Origin: Streptomyces sp. NBC_00775
GTDB taxonomy: Bacteria > Actinomycetota > Actinomycetes > Streptomycetales > Streptomycetaceae
Length of the DNA stretch: 64,000 nt
Direction of reading: 5' to 3'
Assembly (NCBI RefSeq): GCF_036347135.1
Contig: NZ_CP108938.1
Location: forward strand, 2,418,001-2,482,000
The position numbers were made by a program, and so were the translations under genes. Below, piece by piece: positions 44,287 to 52,724 of this stretch. Within the stretch, counting starts at the first letter, position 1, and every line of letters begins with the position of its first letter. A model generated the notes under the pieces. The model was not told the DNA's origin. It saw only the letters and a list, made by a program, of their open reading frames with translations, and made no database searches.

Positions 44287-45894
44287 TCAGTCCCGCGCCG
44301 CGGCCAGGATCTCGGCCAGCGCCCGCCGGTCCAGCTTCCCGTTGACGCTCAGCGGCAGGCCGTCGAGGTGGGAGAACCTCTGCGGCAACATGTAGCGCGG
44401 CAGGGTCGCGGTGAGGGCCTGCCGCAGCTCGGCGGCGGTCCGCGGCCGCCCGGTGCAGGCCGCTTCGAGCCTCAACTGGCCGTCCGGTCCCGGCAGCGCG
44501 AGCACGGCGGCCTCGACGATGCCGTCCTGCGCGCGCAGAGCCGCCTCCACCTCACCGGTCTCGATCCGCTGCCCCATGATCTTGACCTGCTGGTCGACCC
44601 GGCCCTGGTGCACGAGCACCCCGTCCGCGAGCACCCGGACCAGGTCCCCGGTGCGGTACCAGTCCTTCTCACCGGGCACCCCACCCGCCGGCGGGGTACC
44701 GGCCACGCCCGAAGCGTCCAGGAACCGTCCCTCGTTGTCGGCCTCGTCCAGATACCCGGCGAACCGCTGCACCCCGCGCACGTACAGCTCGCCCTCCTCG
44801 CCCTCGCCGGCCGGCTTCCCGCTCTCGTCGAGTACCAGGGACTCCAGATGGGGGAAGACAGCGCCGATGGGAACGGTGCCGTTCGCCGAGCGCGGCCAGT
44901 CCTCGACCCGCTCCGGAAGCCGGTACTGGGTGGTGACGATGGTGACCTCGGTCGGCCCGTAGAGGTTCTCGACGACGCTGCGGGACGCCGCCCGCTTCCA
45001 GGCCGCGGCCTGCTGGGCGGTCAGCTGCTCCCCGCCGAACAGGCTCCACCGCATGGAGGGCATGGAATCGGCCGCCAGTCCCCCCGTCCGGTCGGCCATG
45101 GTGATGACCGAGGGCACGGAGAACCAGTGCGTGATCCCCTCGCGGGCCACGAACCGGGCGGGCTTGGCGAGCTCATGGGCGGGCGGCACCACGAGCGTCG
45201 CCGCCGAGCCCCAGGCGCCGAACAGCTCGAAGACCGAAGGGTCGAAGGCGAGGCCGATGTTCTGCGCCATGCGGCAGCCGGGTCCCAGTTCGTACCGGTC
45301 GATGACGTAGCGCAGGAAGGCCGAGATGTTGCGGTGGCTGACCGGGACGCCCTTGGGGGTCCCGGTGGAGCCGGAGGTGAACAGCAGATAGGCGAGACCG
45401 TCGTCGTCCGGTACGGCGGCGGACTCGTCCGGCGCCCCCGTCAGAACCCGGTCCCGGTCCCGGCCCCGATCCCGGTCCGCTCGCAGCGCGGTCAGCCGCT
45501 CCTCGCTCAGGTGCAGCACCGGCGTCACGGACCAGCCCTCGGGAGCGCTCCTGCCGGTCAGGAACAGATCGAGCGCCGCGTTCTCGGCGATCGTGGCCAT
45601 CCGCGCGGCGGGAAAGGCCGAGTTGAGCGGGACCACGGCGGCACCCAGGCGCAGTACCGCCAGATAACCCGCGTACGTGCCGACGCCGGGCCTCGTGGCC
45701 AGACCCACCCGGCGCGGTGCCCGGCCCCCGCAGGCCGTCACGATCTCGCCGGCCAGCGCCTCGGCCAGCTCGCGGAGCTCACGGTAGGTCAGCCGCTCAC
45801 CGTCCACTTCGAGCGCGGTCAGGTCCGGGTACGCCTCGGCGGTCGTGGCGAACCACTCGTACAGGGTGCGGGGTTCGCGGCGCGGGGCGCTCAT
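44287..45894 (-). CDS. Stand-alone adenylation (amino-acid-activating) enzyme
   Basis: A 535-residue discrete A domain of the ANL superfamily. It has LLFTSGSTGTPKGVP, NLYGPTEVTI, WYRTGDLV, GRVDQQVKIMGQRIE and the catalytic lysine in VNGKLDRRAL. No carrier domain is attached. My hand-read pocket code, roughly D-P-F-F-L-G-L-I-V-K, hints at a branched aliphatic substrate but is not a match I know. It can serve the A-less C-T-E protein or the free carrier protein. A short Arg/Asp stretch (RADRDRGRDRDR) comes from a CGGTCC-like repeat. It overlaps the epimerase stop by four nt. Confidence 0.9.
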   Translation of the reverse strand: MSAPRREPRTLYEWFATTAEAYPDLTALEVDGERLTYRELRELAEALAGEIVTACGGRAPRRVGLATRPGVGTYAGYLAVLRLGAAVVPLNSAFPAARMATIAENAALDLFLTGRSAPEGWSVTPVLHLSEERLTALRADRDRGRDRDRVLTGAPDESAAVPDDDGLAYLLFTSGSTGTPKGVPVSHRNISAFLRYVIDRYELGPGCRMAQNIGLAFDPSVFELFGAWGSAATLVVPPAHELAKPARFVAREGITHWFSVPSVITMADRTGGLAADSMPSMRWSLFGGEQLTAQQAAAWKRAASRSVVENLYGPTEVTIVTTQYRLPERVEDWPRSANGTVPIGAVFPHLESLVLDESGKPAGEGEEGELYVRGVQRFAGYLDEADNEGRFLDASGVAGTPPAGGVPGEKDWYRTGDLVRVLADGVLVHQGRVDQQVKIMGQRIETGEVEAALRAQDGIVEAAVLALPGPDGQLRLEAACTGRPRTAAELRQALTATLPRYMLPQRFSHLDGLPLSVNGKLDRRALAEILAAARD

Positions 45895-46913
45895 CGGACA
45901 CCGGTCCGCGCGTGCCAGGCCAGCAGCACCTCTTGCTCCTTGTCCGGGGCGATGCCGAGGACGGTCTCGCCCTGTTTGTACGGGCCGGTGGCGGGGCCGC
46001 GTTCACCGAGCCAGCGCCAGGTGTCGGCGACGGTCTCGGCGAGCGGGCGGCGGCGCAGCCCGGCCGCCTCGGCCTTCGCGGGGACGACCGCCCAGGTGCC
46101 GGCCATGGCGGGCTCGTCCGGTGCCCACAAGGGCAGTTCGGTCCACGGTCCGACGCCCTGGTCCAGGAGGAAGTCGTCGTCCGCCCAGACCGGTTCGGCG
46201 CCGGAACCGGTCACCTCGGCGCACCGGCCGAGCAGTTCGCCGAAGGTGGCGCCGTCCTTGGGGCCGGTCACCAAGTAGCGGCCGGTGGCGCGCTGTTCGA
46301 GCAGGTCCAGGCCGAAGGCGGCGACGTCGCGCGCGTCGATGAGCTGTACGGGCTGCTCCGGGCGGCCGGGGGCGAGGAACTCCCCGCCGCGGGCGGCCCG
46401 CTCCAGCCACCACAGCAGCCGTCCGGTGTTCTCCCAGGGACCGACGATCAGGCCCGGGTTGAGGATCAGGGTGCCGCCGGTGAAGTACTTCTCGACCGCG
46501 CGTTCGCAGCCGGCCTTCAGCGCGTTGCCCGGCACCTCGTCCGGTGTGGCGTCGGGCCCGCAGACGTGCCGGGGCGCGGTCTCGTCCACCGGGGCGGCGG
46601 GCCAGTCGGAGTGGGCGTGGAAGGAGGACACGAACAGATAGGTGCCGGCCCGGCCGCTGAGCGCCCGGGCCGAGTCGCCCACCGGCCGGGGCTGGAAGCC
46701 ACAGGTGTCGACAACCGCGTCCCAGGGCCCGGCGGCCGCGAGCCGTTCGAGGTCGGCGGGGTTCTCACGGTCTCCCCGCAGGGCCTCCGCGCCGGGCACG
46801 TCCGGCCCGGAGCGGCCCCGGTTGAACACCGTCACGGCATGGCCGCGGAGGGTCGCCTCTTCGGCGAACGCCCGCCCCAGGAACACCGATCCACCGAGTA
46901 TGAGTATGCGCAT
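45891..46913 (-). CDS. NAD-dependent epimerase/dehydratase family protein
   Basis: A 340-residue extended SDR (NAD-dependent epimerase/dehydratase fold). It opens with the Rossmann motif RILILGGSVFLGRAF, followed by FNRGRSG and VVDTCGFQP. A C-terminal substrate domain is present. It resembles reductase-like members more than sugar epimerases because the canonical YxxxK is not obvious. The start is the ATG at 46913, directly before the glycine motif. It overlaps the stand-alone A gene by four nt, so it belongs to the cluster and may tailor the residue that this enzyme activates. Reaction unknown. Confidence 0.8.
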   Translation of the reverse strand: MRILILGGSVFLGRAFAEEATLRGHAVTVFNRGRSGPDVPGAEALRGDRENPADLERLAAAGPWDAVVDTCGFQPRPVGDSARALSGRAGTYLFVSSFHAHSDWPAAPVDETAPRHVCGPDATPDEVPGNALKAGCERAVEKYFTGGTLILNPGLIVGPWENTGRLLWWLERAARGGEFLAPGRPEQPVQLIDARDVAAFGLDLLEQRATGRYLVTGPKDGATFGELLGRCAEVTGSGAEPVWADDDFLLDQGVGPWTELPLWAPDEPAMAGTWAVVPAKAEAAGLRRRPLAETVADTWRWLGERGPATGPYKQGETVLGIAPDKEQEVLLAWHARTGVR

Positions 46914-47023
46914 CGGCTCAGGATCAGCGCGCGCTCCCGGCGCGGGCAACGCACTTTGAGAAGGGCTGACAAAGCCCTGACGCGGAGGCCACACTCGTCC
47001 TCGCGCGTACCGTCTCAGCCCGC

Positions 47024-47051
47024 GTCAGGCGTCAGGCGTCAGGCGTCAGGC
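47024..47051. repeat. (GTCAGGC)4 repeat at the msrB stop codon
   Basis: Four perfect seven-base copies span the end of msrB. Because the unit is not a multiple of three, copy changes would alter the last residues, although every frame soon reaches a stop. Confidence 0.9.
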
Positions 47052-47436
47052 GCAACGAGATGGAGTTGATGCAGTACCGCTGATCGGTCGGCGTCGCATA
47101 CCCCTCCCCCTCGAACACATGCCCAAGATGCGACCCGCACCGCGCGCACCGCACCTCCGTCCGCACCATCCCGAGCGTCCGGTCCTCGATCAGCTCGACC
47201 GCGTCGGTGTCCTTCGGGTCGTAGAAGGACGGCCAGCCGCAGTGCGACTCGAACTTCTCCGTGGACGTGAAGAGTTCGGCGCCGCAGGCACGGCAGGAGT
47301 AGACGCCCGTGGTCTTGGTGTCGGTGTACTGACCGGTGAAGGCGGGCTCGGTACCCGCCTTCCGCAGCACCGCGTACTCGGACGGGGTCAGCTCCGCGCG
47401 CCACTGCTCGTCCGGCTTTTCGATGTCGTACGACAT
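47032..47436 (-). CDS. msrB: Peptide-methionine (R)-S-oxide reductase
   Basis: A 134-residue MsrB that reduces methionine-R-sulfoxide in oxidised proteins. Two zinc-binding CxxC pairs (CRACG and CARCG) and the catalytic RYCINSISL are intact, as are ESHCGWPSF and HLGHVFEGEG. The ATG at 47436 is used; the upstream TTG is unlikely. It lies 46 nt after murC on the same strand, probably in one transcript. Its last codons lie in a seven-base tandem repeat. Confidence 0.95.
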   Translation of the reverse strand: MSYDIEKPDEQWRAELTPSEYAVLRKAGTEPAFTGQYTDTKTTGVYSCRACGAELFTSTEKFESHCGWPSFYDPKDTDAVELIEDRTLGMVRTEVRCARCGSHLGHVFEGEGYATPTDQRYCINSISLRLTPDA

Positions 47437-47482
47437 GAAGCTCAACCCCTTACACAGCTGAGGAAGCTCACAAGAGCTACGG

Positions 47483-48868
47483 CTACTTGGACAGGCGGGT
47501 CAGGATCTCGGGGCCGAGGTCCGTGACGTCGCCCGCACCCATGGTGAGAACCAGATCACCGGGCTTCGCCATTCCCGCGACCACGGAGGGAACCTCGGAC
47601 TTGTCGTGGACCGCCGTCACATCGGCGCCCGCCGCCCGCGCCGCCTCGATGATCAGCTCGCTCGTGACGCCCGGGATCGGGTCCTCGCGGGCCGGGTAGA
47701 TGTCCAGGACGACCGAGGCGTCCGCCAGCGACAGGGCCTCGCCCATCTCCTTGCCCAGCTCCTGGGTGCGGGAGAACAGGTGGGGCTGGAAGACCACGAG
47801 GATGCGGCCGGAAGCGCCCGCACGCATGGCCTCCAGGTCCGCCGTCATCTCGGTCGGGTGGTGCGCGTAGGAGTCGATGACCTGGACGCCCGCCTCCTCG
47901 CCCTTCAGCTGGAGGCGGCGCTTCACCCCCGTGTAGGAGGCGAGCGCGGGGGCCAACTGGTCCGCCGGGATGCCGAGCGCCACGCCCGCCGCGAGGGCGG
48001 CCACCGCGTTGTGCGCGTAGTGGCGGCCGGGCACGGAGACCGCGAAGGTCAGCTCCGAGCCGTCCAGGAGCACCTTCACCTCACTCTTCAGACCGTGCGG
48101 GACCACGGAGAGCACACGGACGTCGGCATCCGCCGATTCGCCGTACGTCACCACGCGGACGTCGTCGGGCAGGCGCCGCGTCAGCTCGCGCGCGCCCTCG
48201 TGGTCGGCCGAGATCACCAGCGTGCCGCCGGGGACGATCTTGCCCGCGAACGTCTCGAAGGACTCGTAGATCTCGTCCATGGACGCATAGTTGGCGTGGT
48301 GGTCGAGCTCTACGTTGAGGACGATCGCGACCTCGGGCGCGTACTTGTGGAAGCTGCGGTCCGACTCGTCGGCCTCGGCGACGAAGATGTCGCCGTCGCC
48401 GTGCAGGGCGTTCGAACCGGGGGCGTCGAGGTCGCCGCCGATCGCGTACGACGGGGACAGGCCCAGGGAGGAGAGCGAGACCGCCAGCATCGACGTCGTG
48501 GTCGTCTTGCCGTGGGTGCCGGCGACCGCGATCGGGCGCAGGCCGTCCATCAGCCGGGCGAGGGCGTCCGACCGGTGCACGACCGGGATGCCGAGCTCCG
48601 CCGCGCGGGCCAGCTCCGGGTTGTCCGCGCGGATCGCCGAGGAGACCACCACGCAGGTGGCGTCGGAGGCGAGGTGGTCGGCCGCGTGCCCGATATGCAC
48701 CGTCGCACCGAGCGCCCGCAGCGCCTCGGCGGTAGCCGACTCCTTCGCGTCACTCCCCGCCACCTTGGCCCCGCGCTGCGCGAGAATCTTCGCAATACCC
48801 GACATCCCGGCGCCGCCGATGCCGATGAAGTGCGGTCGGTCCATGGCGGTAGGAAGGCCGGGTGCCAT
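47483..48868 (-). CDS. murC: UDP-N-acetylmuramate-L-alanine ligase
   Basis: A 461-residue MurC, the cytoplasmic ATP-dependent ligase adding L-alanine to UDP-MurNAc in peptidoglycan synthesis. It shows the UDP-binding FIGIGGAGMSGIAKIL, the P-loop GTHGKTTTT, VAEADESDRSF, and the C-terminal SYAHHPTE and FQPHLFSRT. GGGAG lies six nt before the ATG. It is outside the usual division and cell wall cluster, next to msrB, an arrangement seen in streptomycetes. A core gene marking the edge of the NRPS/PKS region. Confidence 0.96.
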   Translation of the reverse strand: MAPGLPTAMDRPHFIGIGGAGMSGIAKILAQRGAKVAGSDAKESATAEALRALGATVHIGHAADHLASDATCVVVSSAIRADNPELARAAELGIPVVHRSDALARLMDGLRPIAVAGTHGKTTTTSMLAVSLSSLGLSPSYAIGGDLDAPGSNALHGDGDIFVAEADESDRSFHKYAPEVAIVLNVELDHHANYASMDEIYESFETFAGKIVPGGTLVISADHEGARELTRRLPDDVRVVTYGESADADVRVLSVVPHGLKSEVKVLLDGSELTFAVSVPGRHYAHNAVAALAAGVALGIPADQLAPALASYTGVKRRLQLKGEEAGVQVIDSYAHHPTEMTADLEAMRAGASGRILVVFQPHLFSRTQELGKEMGEALSLADASVVLDIYPAREDPIPGVTSELIIEAARAAGADVTAVHDKSEVPSVVAGMAKPGDLVLTMGAGDVTDLGPEILTRLSK

Positions 48869-48951
48869 GCGCGTTTCTCCCAAGATCCAGTACGACGACA
48901 GGCGTGCCCGAGTGAAGGCACGCACCCCCAGCCTATTGCGTACGGCGACAG

Positions 48952-48984
48952 GCGCCCCGTAAGGGGCGCGAGGAACTGCGCGAC
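48952..48984. terminator. Intergenic GC hairpin
   Basis: Arms GCGCCCC (48952-48958) and GGGGCGC (48963-48969) with loop GTAA are followed by GAGGAACTGCGCGAC. It is a shorter relative of the hairpin at 12176-12211. It lies after the leftward gene at 49060-49533 and probably terminates it before murC. Confidence 0.6.
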
Positions 48985-49059
48985 CAGCCACGTACCAGTC
49001 GCACCCGATAAACCCGAGCAACCCCTACGGCACCCACAGACAAGCCAAAGCGGCAGCGA

Positions 49060-49533
49060 TCACGCCTTGCTGTGCGAGAAGAGCTTCAACACCGGCACCC
49101 CCACCTTGTGCCGAGCCCGCGAGGCCCAGTCCCGGTGGAAGAACTCCTCCACGTAGTGGGGGTCGGTCAGCACGATGACCTCGTCGGCGCCGGTCTCGTC
49201 GACCAGGGCCTTCAGCGCGTCCAGCGGATGGTCCTCGATGAGCCGGCCCACCGCCTGGCTGCCCGACGCGTGCAGGGCCTCAAGGGACACCTCCAGCGCC
49301 TGCCCACCGAGGGCCGCCGCGTCCGCGCCCTCCGGGGTCTCCCGCTCGCGCGCCGCTTCGTCCAGCTCACCGAGCGCGACGTCGTCGATGGCCCGCAGCA
49401 GCCGGTCCGCCTGGTCGCCACGGGGCTGGAGCAGCACGTGGAAGGCGACCGTCTCGTCACCGTGCAAGGTGGTGACGAACTCCACGTCGGCGGACGTCAG
49501 GGCCTTCTCGATCATCAATACGCTTGTGAACAC
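49060..49533 (-). CDS. Conserved actinomycete protein, function unknown
   Basis: A 157-residue soluble protein with an alpha/beta pattern. Homologues in streptomycetes have often carried the label indole-3-glycerol-phosphate synthase, but the protein is too short and shows none of that enzyme's barrel motifs. The C-terminal part (ALVDETGADEVIVLTDPHYVEEFFHRDW) looks like a nucleotide-binding universal-stress-like fold. The GTG start has AAGGG upstream; an ATG six codons in is possible. It is conserved beside murC and a RibD-like gene. Confidence 0.7.
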   Translation of the reverse strand: MFTSVLMIEKALTSADVEFVTTLHGDETVAFHVLLQPRGDQADRLLRAIDDVALGELDEAARERETPEGADAAALGGQALEVSLEALHASGSQAVGRLIEDHPLDALKALVDETGADEVIVLTDPHYVEEFFHRDWASRARHKVGVPVLKLFSHSKA

Positions 49534-49667
49534 GACAGGCGCCCTTCTCCTCCGTGGGCCGTCCGTAGGCCCCTGCGGAAACCATCCTGCCCCGAGACCG
49601 CACGGGGTCTGCGAGATTTAGTGTGCCGAGTGGAAGAAAAACGGAACGGGGCATTTCCGCCGACTTG

Positions 49668-50462
49668 TCACGACCGACGGTATCGGGTGTAGAGGAACCC
49701 GGCCTCCTCCAGCAGGGACACGAGTTCGAACCGCTTCGGGACCGCGATCGAGGGCCCTCCGGCGATGCGCTGCGCGTCACCCGCGGTGAGCATGGGGGAC
49801 ACGGTCAGACAGAGCTCGTCGAGCACTCCGGCCGCGACCAGCTGGCCCAGCAGCCGGGGTCCGCCCTCGGTCAGCAGCCGGGTGAAGCCGAGATCCCCGA
49901 GGGCCCGTACGGCGCGGGCGGGGTCCACGCCCTTCCCGTCCCCGGCGATCACCACCTGGGCGCCGGCCTTCTCGGCCGCCGCGACCCGCTCCGGAGGGGC
50001 CCCGGCACCCGTCAGCACCAGCGTGGGCACCAGGGGCGAGGTGAAAAGCGGAAGCGAGAAGTCCAGGTCGAGGCTCGCGGTCACCACCGCGATCGCGGGC
50101 GCGGGGCCCTGCCCGGCGGCCTCCCGGAGCGCCGCGAAGGCCTCACGCGCGCGTGTCGGACGGTAACCCTCCTGGCGTACCGTTTCCGCGCCGACGATCA
50201 CGACATCGGCGAGCCCCCTCAGCACCCCGAAGATCCGCATGTCGGTGTCGCCGGAGATGGGCTGCGAGCGGCCCTCGTGCTGGCCCGCGCCGTCGAGCGT
50301 GGACACCATGTTGGCGCGCAGCCAGAGCCCGCTCACCGACGGGTAGGCGTACACCTCCGCCAGCTCCTGAAGCCCCCACTCGCGGTCCGCCGCATCCGCC
50401 TCGGGGGCCCCGCCCGAGGCCTGGGCTGCTGTTTCGTACGTCACAGGGAACAGGCGTCGCAT
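49668..50462 (-). CDS. RibD C-terminal / pyrimidine reductase-like protein
   Basis: A 264-residue protein of the dihydrofolate-reductase-like RibD C-terminal domain family. Motifs are WLRANMVSTLDGA, MRIFGVLRGLADVVIVGAETVR and LLTEGGPRLLGQLVAAG. No deaminase domain is attached, so it is a stand-alone reductase acting possibly on a pyrimidine or pterin-like substrate; classical riboflavin synthesis is not implied. Its start codon region overlaps the beginning of the divergent ZapE gene's leader. Confidence 0.88.
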   Translation of the reverse strand: MRRLFPVTYETAAQASGGAPEADAADREWGLQELAEVYAYPSVSGLWLRANMVSTLDGAGQHEGRSQPISGDTDMRIFGVLRGLADVVIVGAETVRQEGYRPTRAREAFAALREAAGQGPAPAIAVVTASLDLDFSLPLFTSPLVPTLVLTGAGAPPERVAAAEKAGAQVVIAGDGKGVDPARAVRALGDLGFTRLLTEGGPRLLGQLVAAGVLDELCLTVSPMLTAGDAQRIAGGPSIAVPKRFELVSLLEEAGFLYTRYRRS

Positions 50463-50499
50463 GACGTGCAGTGTGGCACGGCCCTTAGAGTGGGGAACC

Positions 50500-51600
50500 G
50501 TGTCGTCCTCCACCACCGCCTCCGGGATCGACCCGATAGCCGAAGCGGCCCCGCTGTCCCTGTCCGCCCGCGAGCCGTACGTCCCCGCCGACCGGCTCGT
50601 CGCCGAGATGGTGCCGCCGCCCCGCTTCGACTCGGTCCGCTTCGCCACGTACATCCCGGACCCGAACCAGCCCAGCCAGACCGAGGCCGTAGGCGTCCTC
50701 GAAGGCTTCGCGAGCGGTCTCGGCGGGGCGCACGCCATCGGCGGCGCCAAGCGCCGGCTGTTCGGCTTCGGGAAGGCCCCCAAGGCGGCCCCCGCCGGTC
50801 CCCGCGGTGTCTACCTGGACGGTGGCTACGGCGTCGGCAAGACCCATCTGCTGGCCTCCCTGTGGCACGCGACCCCGGCGGAGCCCACCCTCAAGGCGTT
50901 CGGCACCTTCGTGGAGCTGACGAACCTGGTCGGCGCGCTCGGCTTCCAGAAGACCGTGCAGACGCTGTCGGGGCACCGGCTCCTGTGCATCGACGAGTTC
51001 GAGCTGGACGACCCGGGCGACACCGTCCTCGTCTCCACCCTGCTCGGCAAGCTGGTCGACGCGGGTGTCGCGCTCGCGGCGACCTCGAACACCCTGCCGG
51101 GCAAGCTCGGCGAGGGCCGGTTCGCCGCCGCCGACTTCCTGCGCGAGATCCAGGGCCTGTCCGCGCGCTTCCGGCCGCTGCGCATCGACGGCGAGGACTA
51201 CCGCCACCGGGGGCTGCCCGAGGCCCCGGCACCGTTCTCCGACGAGCAGGTCACGAAGGCGGCGTACGCCACCGACGGCGCGTCCCTCGACGACTTCCCG
51301 CATCTGCTCGACCACCTGGCGCGCGTCCACCCCAGCCGGTACGGCGCCCTGACGGACGGCGTCCGGGCCGTCTGCCTCACCGACGTCCAGCCGGTCCCGG
51401 ACCAGTCGACGGCGCTGCGGCTCGTCGTGCTCGCCGACCGGCTGTACGACCGTGAGGTGCCGGTCCTCGCCTCCGGAATGCCCTTCGACAAGCTCTTCAG
51501 CGAGGAGATGCTGAACGGCGGCTACCGCAAGAAGTACTTCCGCGCGATATCCCGGCTCACGGCGCTGGCGCGGGACGCGAAGAAGCTCGTGGAGAGCTGA
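50500..51600 (+). CDS. zapE: AFG1/ZapE-type cell division ATPase
   Basis: A 366-residue AAA-like ATPase of the AFG1/ZapE family. It has the Walker A GGYGVGKTHLL, Walker B LLCIDEFELDD, a sensor in AATSNTLP and the family's C-terminal LFSEEMLNGGYRKKYFRAISRL. In Gram-negative bacteria ZapE modulates the FtsZ ring; the role in actinomycetes is less clear. The GTG at 50500 has GGGGAA upstream. It is divergent from the RibD-like gene with a very short gap. Confidence 0.9.
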   Translation: MSSSTTASGIDPIAEAAPLSLSAREPYVPADRLVAEMVPPPRFDSVRFATYIPDPNQPSQTEAVGVLEGFASGLGGAHAIGGAKRRLFGFGKAPKAAPAGPRGVYLDGGYGVGKTHLLASLWHATPAEPTLKAFGTFVELTNLVGALGFQKTVQTLSGHRLLCIDEFELDDPGDTVLVSTLLGKLVDAGVALAATSNTLPGKLGEGRFAAADFLREIQGLSARFRPLRIDGEDYRHRGLPEAPAPFSDEQVTKAAYATDGASLDDFPHLLDHLARVHPSRYGALTDGVRAVCLTDVQPVPDQSTALRLVVLADRLYDREVPVLASGMPFDKLFSEEMLNGGYRKKYFRAISRLTALARDAKKLVES

Positions 51601-51733
51601 TTCAGGCCACTCCCCCTCCCGTTTCAGCTCCTCTTCACAGGTGAAACGTCGAGTTAACCCTGCAAACAACTCGCCACGTTATTCTGTGAGTCGACCTTGA
51701 GCGCAGTGGTGGATGAGGTGCCGGAGGGGGCGC

Positions 51734-52075
51734 ATGTTACGTGGTACGACGGCCCGGACCCTGTTCGTGGTACTCGCCGCCGTCCTGATCGCCCTGCAAC
51801 TCTTCACTCCCACCGAGTCGTTCGCGTCCGCGCACAAAGGCGAGGTCGCCTCCTGTGCCGAGGCCGAGCATCCGCAGAAGGCGGCCCCGCCGCTGGGTGC
51901 CCGCCGGCACGTCCGTGACGAGGACGACCTCGTACCGGAGACACCGGCGCGCGCCCTGCTGGCCGGCGATCCCGCGGAGGCGTATCCGCCGGCGTCGCTC
52001 ACCGCCGCGCACCCCCGTACGTCGATGGCCTCAACGGCCTTGTCCCCCGCGGGACTTCAGGTCTTCCGCTGCTGA
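51734..52075 (+). CDS. Small secreted or membrane-anchored protein
   Basis: A 113-residue protein with an N-terminal hydrophobic segment (about 8-29, TLFVVLAAVLIALQLF) followed by SFASAHKG, consistent with a signal peptide cut near AFASA-like sites or a membrane anchor. The rest is acidic, low in structure signals and ends with Cys. GGAGGGGG precedes the ATG closely. It lies 70 nt before the carbonic anhydrase gene. No family recognised. Confidence 0.65.
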   Translation: MLRGTTARTLFVVLAAVLIALQLFTPTESFASAHKGEVASCAEAEHPQKAAPPLGARRHVRDEDDLVPETPARALLAGDPAEAYPPASLTAAHPRTSMASTALSPAGLQVFRC

Positions 52076-52145
52076 GCGGAGCGCGTCCCCCCACGCTCCG
52101 TTTCGTAAGCCGACGCGCCCTCATGGCGCGCCAGGAGGAACTGAC

Positions 52146-52724
52146 ATGCAGCCCCTCATCGACCATGCCCGCTCCTTCGGCCGGCGGCCCGAGGATTTCG
52201 CCTCACTCGCCCAAGGCCAGTCCCCGCAGGTCCTGTTCGTCACCTGCTCCGACTCCCGGGTCGTCCCGGCCCTGATCACCGGCGCCCGCCCGGGCGAGCT
52301 CTTCGAGCTGCGCACCGCGGGCAACATCGTCCCGCCGTACGTCTTTGACCGGCCGACCTCCGAGGCGGCCACCGTCGAGTACGCGGTGGACGTGCTCGGC
52401 GTCACCGAGATCGTGGTCTGCGGCCACTCGCACTGCGGCGCCGTGGGCGCGCTGGTGCGCGGCGAGGACCTGACCGCCGTACCGGCCGTACGCGACTGGC
52501 TCGCACAGGCCGAACCCCCGTCCGAGGCGCCGGACGACGACCCGGCCGTCGCCGGGGCGGTGCAGAACCATGTCCTCGCGCAACTGCTCCGGCTCCGTGC
52601 GTACCCGTGTGTGCCACGGGCCCTGACGGCAGGTCAACTGCGCCTGCACGGCTGGTACTACGAGGTCCACACCGGCGCCGTACGCGTGCACAGCCCCGAC
52701 ACCGACTCCTTCGAGGCGCTGTGA
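52146..52724 (+). CDS. Beta-carbonic anhydrase
   Basis: A 192-residue beta-class carbonic anhydrase interconverting CO2 and bicarbonate. Zinc ligands lie in CSDSRVVPA and GHSHCGAVGAL, with the Asp-Arg pair of the active site in CSDSR. Length is normal. AGGAGGAA precedes the ATG. The SulP transporter gene overlaps its stop by GTGA, so the two are coupled, as expected for a bicarbonate uptake-conversion unit. Confidence 0.95.
   Translation: MQPLIDHARSFGRRPEDFASLAQGQSPQVLFVTCSDSRVVPALITGARPGELFELRTAGNIVPPYVFDRPTSEAATVEYAVDVLGVTEIVVCGHSHCGAVGALVRGEDLTAVPAVRDWLAQAEPPSEAPDDDPAVAGAVQNHVLAQLLRLRAYPCVPRALTAGQLRLHGWYYEVHTGAVRVHSPDTDSFEAL

Noticed and set aside
49060..49533. Indole-3-glycerol-phosphate synthase
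   Set aside because: Too short for the TIM barrel, no trp genes nearby and no matching catalytic motifs.
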